64,000 nucleotides of DNA from an uncultured Muribaculaceae bacterium (GTDB lineage: Bacteria > Bacteroidota > Bacteroidia > Bacteroidales > Muribaculaceae): NCBI GenBank assembly GCA_910585275.1, contig CAJUCW010000012.1, positions 39,168 to 103,167 of the forward strand, given 5' to 3'. A model generated the notes under the pieces. The model was not told the origin of the DNA and did not search any database. It worked only from the letters and a program-made list of their open reading frames with translations. This document shows, piece after piece, positions 1-8,859 of this stretch (position 1 is the stretch's first letter; each line of letters begins with the position of its first letter). The position numbers and the translations under genes are program-made.

Positions 1-310
1 TTTCCCAATTCGACGGCACCCGGATATCATCCCAGAATTTCACGTTATAGTCCGGGAGATAGAAACCTTCGGGCACACCTCCGGGATTTGGAGAAAAATG
101 GAATTTCCATATTCCGTCAAGGCTCATGAACCATGGGGAATCGGCATAACGGCCATCATAGGCACTTCGCGGGGAAGGGAACGGATAAGAAGTGGCACGC
201 GGACGTTCGCGCCCCTCCGCAAACATAAGGGGGTCTTCCCACTCGCGTGAGGCGGCATATGCAGCAACCGAAAGCACTATGGAGAGAAGCAACATCAATG
301 TTTTTTTCAT
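1..310 (-). CDS. Glycoside hydrolase family 2 beta-galactosidase, N-terminal part (runs off the left edge)
   Basis: The reading frame opens with ATG at 308-310 and stays open to the window edge, giving about 103 residues. A signal peptide is visible (MKKTLMLLLSIVLSVAAYA), so the enzyme is exported. The mature start carries EWEDPLMF, a proline/arginine-rich stretch, then SLDGIWKFHFS and IRVPSNWE. These match the opening of LacZ-type GH2 enzymes, which begin with the sugar-binding sandwich domain (W-x-N/D-P, SLNGxWKF, VPSNW). The catalytic barrel lies outside the window. In Bacteroidales such secreted GH2 enzymes trim galactosides in the periplasm. It diverges from the efflux operon to its right. 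The GH2 call is firm; the substrate cannot be read from this part. Confidence 0.8.
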   Translation of the reverse strand, partial: MKKTLMLLLSIVLSVAAYAASREWEDPLMFAEGRERPRATSYPFPSPRSAYDGRYADSPWFMSLDGIWKFHFSPNPGGVPEGFYLPDYNVKFWDDIRVPSNWE

Positions 311-389
311 ACCGTTCCAAGGTTAGCTATTAAGGCGATTGGATTCAAAAGGCCAGCCACAGCTTCTCTACTGAAATCCAATTCTTTTG

Positions 390-397
390 CAAATGTA
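390..397 (-). promoter_or_regulatory. Putative -7 promoter box for the GH2 gene
   Basis: Read on the minus strand the box is TACATTTG, matching Bacteroidetes TAnnTTTG, about 80 nt upstream of the GH2 start. No clear -33 TTTG was seen. The rest of the 292-bp divergent gap holds a small hairpin at 508-526 (AACCAC/GTGGTT) and AT-rich sequence. I found no confident promoter for the efflux operon. Confidence 0.4.
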
Positions 398-602
398 AAT
401 AAAAATTGCGATATTTCCACGACGACAGAATAAAGAAATCAATTTTCACATTCTTTCACCACCAAATACTCCTAAACGGTGCTATTTAAATTAATTTAAC
501 TAAACCAAACCACCCCTTTTGTGGTTGTAACGAAAAGACATCGGATCATCTCACCATTCCGTAATCAATCAGAAACCATAAAGCAGTAAATATTCCAGAC
601 AC

Positions 603-1868
603 ATGAACTTTAATCTCCCTGACCGAAGCAAGTGGATTAGCTTCAAATCGGTGATTCAGAAAATAAAACCGGGAAACCGTAAGAGCAAGAGGGCATGGCT
701 CTCTATAGTCCTCATAATCCTTATCATAGCCGCCGCATTGTTTTTCCTGATGAAGCCTAAAACCCAGATTCCGCCCCTGCCGAAAGTGGAGGTGGAAGAA
801 GTAAGCACGGAAGACGTGAACATCTACGGGGAGTATGTGGGCCGCATACGCGCGCAACAGTTCGTTGAAATCCACGCCCGCGTGGAAGGCTACCTTGAAA
901 AGATGCTGTTCAAAGAGGGTTCATACATAGAAAAAGGACAGACCCTTTTCATAATTGACCCCAAACTCTACGAAGCCCATGTCAACAAGGCGAGGGCTAT
1001 ACTCAACAAGGCGCAGACCCAGGAAAGAAAAGCGAAACACGACCTTGACCGTATCACCCCCCTTTTCGCCCAGAACGCTGCCTCGCAGCTCGACCTCGAC
1101 AATGCCATGGCCGCCTACGAGAACGCACAGGCGGAAGTGACCGTGAGCAAGGCCGACCTCACACAAGCCGAACTCACCCTTGGCTACACCAGGGTGACGT
1201 CGCCCATCTCCGGCTACATATCGGAGAGGGTGGCCGATATCGGAACCCTCGTAGGCCCGACAGGAGGGAAATCGCTGCTGGCCACCGTGGTAAAAAGCGA
1301 CACGGTGAGAGTTGACTTTTCGATGACCGCGCTCGATTATCTACGTGGCAAAGACAGGAACGTCAACCTCGGCAGCGCCGACCCCAACCGCAAATGGAAT
1401 TCATTCGTGACCATCACGCTTGCCGACGGTTCGGAATATCCCTATAAGGGCCTTGTGGATTTCGCAGACCCGCAGGTTGACCCCAAGACCGGCACATTCT
1501 CCGTGCGTGCAGAGATGCCCAACCCCGATAAAAGCCTTCTGCCCGGTGAGTTCACTAAAGTAAAGGTACTTCTCGATGTAAGGGAGAAAGCCATCGACGT
1601 GCCGACCAAAGCCCTTGTAATCGAAAAAAACGGCGCTTATATTTTCGTGGTGCGTCCCGACAGTGTGGTAGAAAAACGCTTCGTGGAAACCGGTCCGGAG
1701 GTTGGCAACAACACCATTGTGGAGAGAGGGCTCGCAAAAGGGGAGAAAATCGTGGTTGAAGGTTATCACAAGCTTTCGCACGGCATGAAGGTTGACCCCG
1801 TGGCAGCCCCTGTCAGCAAAGAGAACGGCAGCACGCAGCCGACCGCGAATAAAAAAGAGGAGGACTGA
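603..1868 (+). CDS. RND efflux periplasmic adaptor subunit (AcrA/MexA family)
   Basis: Membrane fusion protein that bridges an inner-membrane RND pump and an outer-membrane channel. The 421 residues show a cytoplasmic basic N-terminus, one membrane anchor at about 33-52 (LSIVLIILIIAAALFFL) instead of a lipobox, a lipoyl-like half (ARVEGYLEKMLFKEG, about 91-105), an alpha-helical hairpin rich in Ala/Gln/Lys at about 120-185, then the second lipoyl half (TSPISGYISERV) and beta-barrel domains. It is the first gene of a three-gene operon; the pump gene starts 2 nt after its stop. Family assignment is firm. The exported compound is unknown, and no TetR-like local regulator is present. Confidence 0.93.
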   Translation: MNFNLPDRSKWISFKSVIQKIKPGNRKSKRAWLSIVLIILIIAAALFFLMKPKTQIPPLPKVEVEEVSTEDVNIYGEYVGRIRAQQFVEIHARVEGYLEKMLFKEGSYIEKGQTLFIIDPKLYEAHVNKARAILNKAQTQERKAKHDLDRITPLFAQNAASQLDLDNAMAAYENAQAEVTVSKADLTQAELTLGYTRVTSPISGYISERVADIGTLVGPTGGKSLLATVVKSDTVRVDFSMTALDYLRGKDRNVNLGSADPNRKWNSFVTITLADGSEYPYKGLVDFADPQVDPKTGTFSVRAEMPNPDKSLLPGEFTKVKVLLDVREKAIDVPTKALVIEKNGAYIFVVRPDSVVEKRFVETGPEVGNNTIVERGLAKGEKIVVEGYHKLSHGMKVDPVAAPVSKENGSTQPTANKKEED

Positions 1869-1870
1869 CC

Positions 1871-4800
1871 ATGAAAAAGAATTTTTTTCTCGAACATCCC
1901 GTTTTTTCGATTGTGCTCTCGATTGTGATATTCATAATCGGCATAATCGGACTTGTGATGCTTCCGGTGGACCAATATCCCCAGATTGTGCCTCCGGTGG
2001 TAAAAATCACGGCATCTTATCCGGGTGCGGACGCCATGACCGTGACCCAAGCGGTGGCAACCCCCATAGAACAGGAGCTCAACGGCACGCCCGGCATGAT
2101 TTACATGTCGTCGTCGAGTTCGAATTCGGGAGGGTTCTCCGCACTTGTCACCTTCGACATCGACGTTGATCCGGAACTCGCCGCCGTCGATATCCAGAAC
2201 CGCATCAAAAAAGCGGAATCAAGGCTCCCGGCGGAGGTGGTGCAGAACGGCATCTCCGTGTCGAAGGAAACGGCAAGCAAACTGATGACCATTACCATCC
2301 TTTCCGACGATCCGAAATTCGATGAAGTCTATCTCAGCAACTACACCACCCTCAACGTAATCGACCCCATAAGGCGTATCCCCGGCGTGGGAAGCGTCGG
2401 CAACGTAGGAAGCCGTTATTATGCCATGCAGATATGGGTGCAGCCCGACAAACTCGCCAACCTCGGGCTGACCGTAAAAGATATCCAGAACGCACTTAAA
2501 GACCAGAACAGGGAATCGGCGGCGGGCACACTCGGGCAGGCCCCGATGACCGACATCGATGTCACCATGCCTATCATAGCGCGCGGCCGTCTGTCATCGG
2601 TCAAAGAGTTTGAGGATATCGTGCTCCGCACTGCTCCGAACGGTTCGCTTATCCGCCTTTGCGACGTAGCGCGCATCTCGCTCGAAGCGTCGAGCTATTC
2701 TACGGAAAGCGGCATCAACGGCGGCAACGCCGCCGTAATCAACATCAACATGCTTCCGGGCTCCAACGCCATGGAAGTGGCGGAGGCGGTAAAGGCGGAA
2801 ATGGAGACCATCTCCAAGAACTTCCCCGCCGGAATCTCATATTCGATTCCTTTCGACATGACCACATACATAAAGGAATCGATACACCACGTATATCGCA
2901 CGTTTTTCGAAGCATTGCTGCTTGTAATCGCCGTAGTTTTCCTTTCATTACAGAACTGGCGCGCCACCCTCATCCCGGTCATCGCAGTGCCTATTTCGCT
3001 TGTAGGAACTTTCGGAGTGATGCTCATATTCGGGTTTTCGCTCAATATGCTCACCCTTCTCGGTCTTATCCTGGCAATCGGCATAGTCGTCGATGACGCC
3101 ATCGTGGTGGTGGAAAACGTTGACCGCATAATGAATTCCGAAAAGCTTTCCCCTTACGAGGCAACGGCCAAGGCGATGAAAAACCTCGGAAGCGCGTTGA
3201 TTGCAATGTCGCTCGTGCTCTGCGCGGTGTTTGTGCCTGTAAGCTTCCTTCCGGGCATCACGGGGCAGCTTTACCGCCAGTTCTCAGTGACAATAGCCGT
3301 CTCGGTGGTAATCTCAACCATAGTGGCTCTCACGCTCTCCCCGGTGATGTGTGCCAAACTCCTCAAACCGGCATCACATAAGAAAAAGGCGAAATTATTC
3401 CGGCTCGTCAATCTCTGGCTCGGCAAGGGCAACAGATTCTACGGCCGCGCAATAGCACGCACGCTCGTCCACCCCAAAAGGATGTATGCGGCATTCGGAC
3501 TCGCCCTTGTTTTCATCTACATAATGAATGCGTTTATGCCCACGAGCTTCATGTCGCAGGAAGACCAGGGATATTTCACCGTCGAGCTCGAACTCCCGGA
3601 GGGGGCCACCATCGAACGTACTCGCGAAGTCACCGACAGGGCGATGGAATTCCTTATGGCAGACCCCGACGTAGAATATGTGCTCAACGTCACCGGTTCT
3701 TCTCCCCGTGTCGGCTCAAACCAGGCACATTCCCAGCTGACCGTAATATTGAAGCCATGGGAAGAACGCTCGTCATCCGACATCTCGGAGGTGAAAGAGA
3801 GAATACACGAAACCCTCGCCTCATATCCGGAATGCACGGTATATATGTTCTCTCCGGCAATCATTCCGGGCCTCGGAAGCTCCGGAGGCTTCGAAATGGT
3901 GCTTGAAGCGCGTGCGGACGCAACCTATTCCGACCTGCAGAACGCCGTAGATACACTCAGGCATTATGCGGCATCATGCCGCGCAATAGCCGACCTTTCG
4001 ACATCGATGCAGGCCGACATCCCGCAGCTCTACTTCGACGTTGACCGCGACCGCGCGAAGATGCTGGGCATCCCGATAAGCGATATTTTCTCTACGATGA
4101 AAGCGTTTACCGGTTCCATTTACGTCAACGACTTCAATATGTTCAACCGCATTTACCGAGTGTATATCCAGGCAGACGCACCTTACCGTTCGCACCGCGA
4201 AAACATCGACCTCTTCTTCGTGAAGAGTGCCGACGGCACGATGGTGCCTGTCTCCTCGCTCGGCAATTCGAATTTCACTACCGGACCGGGCACCATCGGA
4301 CGTTTCAACATGTTCAATTCGGCCACTATCTCGGGCGAGGCGGCACACGGCTACAGCACCGGCGAAGCCATGGAAGACCTCGAAAACATAGTCAGGGAGC
4401 ACTTGCCCGACAATATAGGCGTGGAATGGAGCGGCCTCTCTTACCAGCAAAAACATGAAAGCGGCAACACCGGACTCGTGCTCGGACTCGTTTTCCTGTT
4501 CGTATTCCTGTTTCTCGCGGCTCTGTATGAAAGCTGGTCGGTGCCTCTCGCGGTTATCCTTTCGCTCCCGATTGCCGGGGTGGGGGCTTACCTCGGCATA
4601 TGGCTCTGCGGACTGGAAAACAATATATATTTCCAAATCGGATTGGTGATGCTCGTAGGTCTCGTGGCGAAGAACGCAATCCTTATCGTGGAATTCGCAA
4701 AAGAGGAGACCGACAAAGGCACCGACCCTGTGCATGCAGCCCTTACCGCCGCACGTCTGAGGTTCCGCCCGATCGTGATGACCTCTCTGGCGTTCATGCT

Positions 4801-4966
4801 CGGACTCGTGCCCCTGCTCATAGCCTCCGGCCCGGGGTCGGCCGCACGTCGTGACATCGGAACAGGTGTGTTCTTCGGAATGGCCGTGGCAATCACGGTG
4901 GGAATAGTGTTCGTGCCGTTCTTCTTCGTGGCGGTCAACAAGCTTTTCCGCAAAAAGAATCAATGA
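1871..4966 (+). CDS. RND multidrug efflux permease (HAE1/AcrB family)
   Basis: Inner-membrane proton-driven pump of 1031 residues, full length for AcrB-type proteins. It opens with FFLEHPVFSIVLSIVIFIIG (first membrane helix) and the conserved QYPQIVPPVVKITASYPGA porter start. TM4 carries the proton-relay pair of adjacent aspartates (GIVVDDAIVVVE, D408/D409). The second half repeats the architecture, with VGLVAKNAILIVEFA near the end. It sits between its adaptor (2-nt gap) and the TolC-like gene (16-nt gap), so the three should be co-transcribed and assemble as one tripartite pump. The family is certain; substrate specificity is not visible from sequence. Confidence 0.95.
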   Translation: MKKNFFLEHPVFSIVLSIVIFIIGIIGLVMLPVDQYPQIVPPVVKITASYPGADAMTVTQAVATPIEQELNGTPGMIYMSSSSSNSGGFSALVTFDIDVDPELAAVDIQNRIKKAESRLPAEVVQNGISVSKETASKLMTITILSDDPKFDEVYLSNYTTLNVIDPIRRIPGVGSVGNVGSRYYAMQIWVQPDKLANLGLTVKDIQNALKDQNRESAAGTLGQAPMTDIDVTMPIIARGRLSSVKEFEDIVLRTAPNGSLIRLCDVARISLEASSYSTESGINGGNAAVININMLPGSNAMEVAEAVKAEMETISKNFPAGISYSIPFDMTTYIKESIHHVYRTFFEALLLVIAVVFLSLQNWRATLIPVIAVPISLVGTFGVMLIFGFSLNMLTLLGLILAIGIVVDDAIVVVENVDRIMNSEKLSPYEATAKAMKNLGSALIAMSLVLCAVFVPVSFLPGITGQLYRQFSVTIAVSVVISTIVALTLSPVMCAKLLKPASHKKKAKLFRLVNLWLGKGNRFYGRAIARTLVHPKRMYAAFGLALVFIYIMNAFMPTSFMSQEDQGYFTVELELPEGATIERTREVTDRAMEFLMADPDVEYVLNVTGSSPRVGSNQAHSQLTVILKPWEERSSSDISEVKERIHETLASYPECTVYMFSPAIIPGLGSSGGFEMVLEARADATYSDLQNAVDTLRHYAASCRAIADLSTSMQADIPQLYFDVDRDRAKMLGIPISDIFSTMKAFTGSIYVNDFNMFNRIYRVYIQADAPYRSHRENIDLFFVKSADGTMVPVSSLGNSNFTTGPGTIGRFNMFNSATISGEAAHGYSTGEAMEDLENIVREHLPDNIGVEWSGLSYQQKHESGNTGLVLGLVFLFVFLFLAALYESWSVPLAVILSLPIAGVGAYLGIWLCGLENNIYFQIGLVMLVGLVAKNAILIVEFAKEETDKGTDPVHAALTAARLRFRPIVMTSLAFMLGLVPLLIASGPGSAARRDIGTGVFFGMAVAITVGIVFVPFFFVAVNKLFRKKNQ

Positions 4967-4982
4967 TAAAAAACTTCCTTAA

Positions 4983-6362
4983 ATGAAATATACACTTTTT
5001 TCTATAATAGCCATATTGTTGATGTCGTCTTGTTCGGGAACCAAAAACCTGACGCGCGCGAACATCGATATGCCGGCATCATATATGACGGGCAAAGACT
5101 CAATATCCGCCCCCGACACCCTCACCCTGGCCGACGTGAAATGGTGGGAATTTTATTCCGACCCTACGCTCACCGCCATACTGCGCACGGCACTCGAAAA
5201 CAACCGCGACATCCTTAAGGCCGCTGCGAGGGTGGAGCAGATGAGGGCGCTCTACGGGGTGGCGAAAGCCGACCTCTTACCACAGATAGGGGCAAACGTG
5301 GCTTACTCTTACGAGACCAATAAATATAACGGAGGCAAAACAACCACCGACCCGGAATATGACCTGAAATTTCCGATTTCATGGGAAATAAACTTATGGG
5401 GTTCGATGTTTCAGGCAAAAAACGCCGGACAGGCACGCTTCGTGGCTTCGGTAGAAGACTACCGCGCCATGCGTATGACCATCATTGCCGAAGTGGCGAC
5501 CGCCTATTTCAAGCTACTCTCGCTTGAGAACGAACTGTCAATAGTAAGACAGACCCTCAAGACCCGTGAGGAGGCGCTTCATCTTGCAAAGATAAGGTTC
5601 GAGGGTGGTTTGACTTCAGAAACCATCTATCAGCAGGCGAAAGTGGAGTATTCATCCACCGCTTCGCTGATTCCGGACCTTGAACTGCGTGTCACATCCA
5701 TGCGCAATTCGCTCACCACACTGATGGGCGAATATCCACGCGAGGCGTTTGAGAACCGCGACATTGTTTTCGACACGGATTTCGCCGACAAACTGCCTGC
5801 CGGCATCCCCTCCGAACTCCTTAAACGCCGTCCCGACCTACGCGGCGCAGAGCAACGTCTCCGCGCCGCCATGGCAGACGTAGGAGTGAGCTATGCCGAC
5901 CGTTTCCCCTCTTTCAGAATCGGCTTCACCCCCGGTTGGGAAAACGACGGCCTGAAGGATTTCTTCAAGTCCCCTTTCACCTACACCATAGGGCAGATTA
6001 CAGGCACCATCTTCGATTTCGGAAGGAAAAAGAGGAAATATGAAGCGGCTATTGCATCATACGACCAAAGCCGCTACGACTATGAAAAAGCGGTTATCAC
6101 CGCTTTTACGGAAGTCAATACATCCCTGACCGCCTACAACAAGTATCGCGAGAATCTGCGCGTAAAAACGGAACTTCGCGATGCAGCCGCCAAGTATGTG
6201 CAGCTCGCATGGGTGCAATATCGCGGAGGCCACAGCTATCTTGACGTGCTCGACGCCCAGCGACGTTACTTCGAAGCCCAGATCGGGGTCAACAACGCCC
6301 TCCTCAACGAATATCTCGCCCTCGTCAACCTCTACAAAACCCTCGGCGGCGGCTGGAACTGA
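4983..6362 (+). CDS. TolC-family outer-membrane efflux lipoprotein (NodT/CusC-like)
   Basis: Outer-membrane channel of the efflux pump. The 459-residue protein has a lipoprotein signal ending at C17 (LLMSSC), then TRANIDMPASYM, ADVKWWEFYSDPTL and two repeats of the OEP coiled-coil fold (ENNRDILKAAARVEQMRALYGVAKADLLPQIG, and later RRPDLRGAEQRLRAAMADVGVSYADRFPS). These are hallmarks of the lipidated NodT/CusC subgroup. It is the last gene of the RND operon and is followed by a strong intrinsic terminator. The call is firm. Confidence 0.92.
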   Translation: MKYTLFSIIAILLMSSCSGTKNLTRANIDMPASYMTGKDSISAPDTLTLADVKWWEFYSDPTLTAILRTALENNRDILKAAARVEQMRALYGVAKADLLPQIGANVAYSYETNKYNGGKTTTDPEYDLKFPISWEINLWGSMFQAKNAGQARFVASVEDYRAMRMTIIAEVATAYFKLLSLENELSIVRQTLKTREEALHLAKIRFEGGLTSETIYQQAKVEYSSTASLIPDLELRVTSMRNSLTTLMGEYPREAFENRDIVFDTDFADKLPAGIPSELLKRRPDLRGAEQRLRAAMADVGVSYADRFPSFRIGFTPGWENDGLKDFFKSPFTYTIGQITGTIFDFGRKKRKYEAAIASYDQSRYDYEKAVITAFTEVNTSLTAYNKYRENLRVKTELRDAAAKYVQLAWVQYRGGHSYLDVLDAQRRYFEAQIGVNNALLNEYLALVNLYKTLGGGWN

Positions 6363-6389
6363 CCGCATTGTCCGGACATTATAATAACA

Positions 6390-6434
6390 AATAGGGGATG
6401 CATCGGAATCATGATGCACCCCCTATTGTTTTTA
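6390..6434 (+). terminator. Intrinsic terminator after the RND operon
   Basis: A 15-bp stem with one mismatch (AATAGGGGATGCATC pairing with GATGCACCCCCTATT) is followed by GTTTTTATAA. It lies 28 nt after the TolC-like stop and just before the end of the convergent uronate operon. On the minus strand it has only a weak U-run. Confidence 0.8.
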
Positions 6435-6452
6435 TAACAGGATACTAAGCGT

Positions 6453-7376
6453 TTACTTCATTTCGGAGTAGGGGACTTTGTCCATGTCGGTGTAGTCGAG
6501 GTTCTCGCCACCCATGCCCCAGATGAACATGTAGTTGCTCGTGCCGGCTGCACAGTGGATGCTCCATTCGGGAGAAATGACGGCCTGCTCGTTGTTCATC
6601 CAGATGAGACGGTTTTCCTGCGGCTCACCCATGATGTGGCAGATGCGGTTACCCTCGGGCACATTGAAGTAGTAGTAAGCCTCTACACGGCGGTCGTGGG
6701 TGTGGGCGGGCATCGTGTTCCATACGCTGCCGGTCTTAAGCTCCGTGAGACCCATCTGGAGTTCGCATGGACCTTCCTCAAGCACGTTGTTCACGATGAG
6801 CTGGTTGATGACACGGTCGTTGCTCTCGGCGAGCGAACCGGCTGCAAAGCTGTTGGCTTTGATGGTGCCCTTGCGTCCGTCGATAGATATGAGCTGAGTC
6901 TTGTAGTGCTTGTGGGCACGGGTAGAGTTGATATAGAACTTAGCGGGATTCTTCGGGTCTTTGCTGCGGAAAGTCACCTTCTTGTTGCCCTGACCAACGT
7001 AAAGGGCATCCTTGAACTGGAGTTCATAGTCCTTGCCGTCAACGTTAACGATGCCTACGCCGGCACCGGTGTTGATAACGCCAAGTTCGCGGCGTGCGAG
7101 GAAATACTCAGCCTTCAGAGGGTCGATGGTTTCAAGTTCCACGGTCTTGTTCACCGGCATCACGCCGCCATACACGAGACGGTCATACATGGTGTAGGTG
7201 AGGTTGATTTTATCGGCCTCCATCACCGTCGGCATGAGGAAATGGGAGCGGAGCTGCTCGGTGTCGTAATGTTTCACGTCATCCGGATGGCAGGCATGGA
7301 GCACCTGATAGCTTGTCTGGGCCTGGCCTGCGAGGGCTGCAAGGGCAAGGCACGATGCAAAAAGAAATTTTTTCAT
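6453..7376 (-). CDS. kduI: 5-keto-4-deoxyuronate isomerase KduI with an N-terminal signal peptide
   Basis: Isomerises 5-keto-4-deoxyuronate to 2,5-diketo-3-deoxygluconate in the breakdown of pectin or other uronide oligomers. The 307 residues align from residue 24 on with E. coli-type KduI, including FLARRELGVIN, RDALYVG-like KDALYVG, and the cupin metal site HTHDRRVE (H225, H227, E232) plus H274 (WSIHCAAG). Unlike the classical cytoplasmic enzyme of about 278 residues, this one starts with a clear signal peptide (MKKFLFASCLALAALAGQAQ), suggesting it works in the periplasm. It is the last gene of a five-gene minus-strand operon, 19 nt after the EIIC gene. The enzyme call is strong; its export is inferred from the leader. 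Confidence 0.92.
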   Translation of the reverse strand: MKKFLFASCLALAALAGQAQTSYQVLHACHPDDVKHYDTEQLRSHFLMPTVMEADKINLTYTMYDRLVYGGVMPVNKTVELETIDPLKAEYFLARRELGVINTGAGVGIVNVDGKDYELQFKDALYVGQGNKKVTFRSKDPKNPAKFYINSTRAHKHYKTQLISIDGRKGTIKANSFAAGSLAESNDRVINQLIVNNVLEEGPCELQMGLTELKTGSVWNTMPAHTHDRRVEAYYYFNVPEGNRICHIMGEPQENRLIWMNNEQAVISPEWSIHCAAGTSNYMFIWGMGGENLDYTDMDKVPYSEMK

Positions 7377-7395
7377 TGTTATGATGTATTATTGT

Positions 7396-8817
7396 TTATT
7401 CGGTTTTCTGGAGTTTATCGGAGTTCGCGGCAATCATGGCCTTCTGGTTGCGGGCAACAAGGATTCTGTTCCAGATAGCCATTCCGAGGGTTATGACCAC
7501 GAGGATTCCTGAACCAATCCACTTCAAAGATACGGAGCACTGGTAGATAACCCAGGCAAGGGGACTTGAAGCGAAGTCGAGCGCGCCGCCTTCGAACCCT
7601 GCGGGGATAGCCACTGCAGCATCGCCCGTAGCATCAAACACGTCTTTGGCAGCCAGCGTAAACGCCGGGGCGAGGCTGGTGACGAAATAAAGTCCGATGG
7701 TGAGGATCACGAGGCCCACTATAAAGGTCTTGACCACGTTGCCCTTGGTGTAGGGGAGCACGAGGGGGAAGAGATAGAACATTCCCGCAAGCGAGGCGAG
7801 GGGAAGGAACTGGTTGCCCGGAAGCACCACGGCAAGGACAAGGGTCACGGGGATAAGAAGGATGGAAACCACGAGGGTGGTGGGATGGCCGATGACAAGA
7901 GCCGGGGTCATACCGATGTTGAGACCGTCGGCACCCTTGAACTTGCGGGCGATGAGCTGGCGTGTAGCCTCGCTGATAGGTTTCAGACCTTCGATAAAGA
8001 GCACTGTAACACGCGGGATAAGTTCCATGACGGCACCCATCTTGATTCCGAGACCGAGGATGTAGGGAATCTTATCGACGATTTCGGCACCCGACTTGCA
8101 GGTGAGGCAACCGATGCCTATGCCTACAATCACACCGAGGAACAACGGCTCTCCGAGAAGGCCGAATTTCTTCTTCAATCCTTCGGCATCGATTTCAAGC
8201 TTGTTCATGCCAGGAATCTTGTCGAGCACCCAGTTGATACAGATGGCGAAAGGCACGAAACCGGCGCAGAAAGGCTGCGGCACGGAGATGCCGTCCATAT
8301 CCTTATAGAAAGTCTGGAACTTGCGCGCAGTCATATCCGCAATCACAAGAGTGATGATGTAGCATACGATGGCTGCAAAGAAACCCCAGGCAAGGGAGTC
8401 GCTTGCAAAAAACACCACCGCACCGATGAAAGCGAAATGCCAATAGTTCCAAAGGTCGATATTGACCGTACGGGTGGTCTTGGTGACGAGCATCAGCAGG
8501 TTGACGCCAAGACACACGGGGATGATAAAGGCTCCCACGGCGGTGTTGTAGGCAACGGAGGCCGCCGAAGGCCAACCCATATCGAACACCTTGAGCTGGA
8601 GGTCATAAATCTCCACGACGGTGTTCAACGCGGGTCCGAGGGCGGAGGTGAGGAGGGCGGTCACAATCGAAAGGCCGATGAAACCGACCCCGACCTTAAG
8701 GCCCGACTTCAACGCATCGCCTAATTTGATGCCGATGCATACACCGAGAATGGTGAATATCACGGGCATCATGACGGCTGCGCCGAGTCCGATAATATAT
8801 TTAAAAACTTCTTCCAC
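7396..8817 (-). CDS. Galactitol-type PTS EIIC membrane protein (GatC family) without EIIA/EIIB partners
   Basis: A 473-residue, highly hydrophobic protein with about ten membrane helices, matching the EIIC-GAT family (opening IGLGAAVMMPVIFTILGVCIGIKLGDALKSG, and internal NIGMTPALVIGHPTTL). In Enterobacteria this domain carries galactitol and needs EIIA and EIIB for phosphorylation. None of these, nor HPr or EI, is encoded nearby. It sits between kduI and a DUF4861 gene, so its cargo is probably an unsaturated or keto-uronate, moved without phosphorylation. The start is GTG at 8815-8817, since no ATG is in frame at the conserved start. The fold is well supported; substrate and energy source are inference. 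Confidence 0.85.
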   Translation of the reverse strand: MEEVFKYIIGLGAAVMMPVIFTILGVCIGIKLGDALKSGLKVGVGFIGLSIVTALLTSALGPALNTVVEIYDLQLKVFDMGWPSAASVAYNTAVGAFIIPVCLGVNLLMLVTKTTRTVNIDLWNYWHFAFIGAVVFFASDSLAWGFFAAIVCYIITLVIADMTARKFQTFYKDMDGISVPQPFCAGFVPFAICINWVLDKIPGMNKLEIDAEGLKKKFGLLGEPLFLGVIVGIGIGCLTCKSGAEIVDKIPYILGLGIKMGAVMELIPRVTVLFIEGLKPISEATRQLIARKFKGADGLNIGMTPALVIGHPTTLVVSILLIPVTLVLAVVLPGNQFLPLASLAGMFYLFPLVLPYTKGNVVKTFIVGLVILTIGLYFVTSLAPAFTLAAKDVFDATGDAAVAIPAGFEGGALDFASSPLAWVIYQCSVSLKWIGSGILVVITLGMAIWNRILVARNQKAMIAANSDKLQKTE

Positions 8818-8859
8818 GTTATGACAATTAGTAATTAGAAATTAATAGTTTAAATCAAT

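Noticed and set aside
3974..4963. 329-codon frame antisense to the RND permease
   Set aside because: Composition is His/Arg/Glu-rich without any recognisable motif, and it lies wholly inside a conserved pump gene.
6555..7478. 307-codon frame antisense to kduI
   Set aside because: kduI is a certain enzyme; the overlap is a shadow of codon usage.
7396..8817. Complete phosphotransferase system for galactitol
   Set aside because: Only EIIC is present; no EIIA, EIIB, HPr or enzyme I is encoded in the window.
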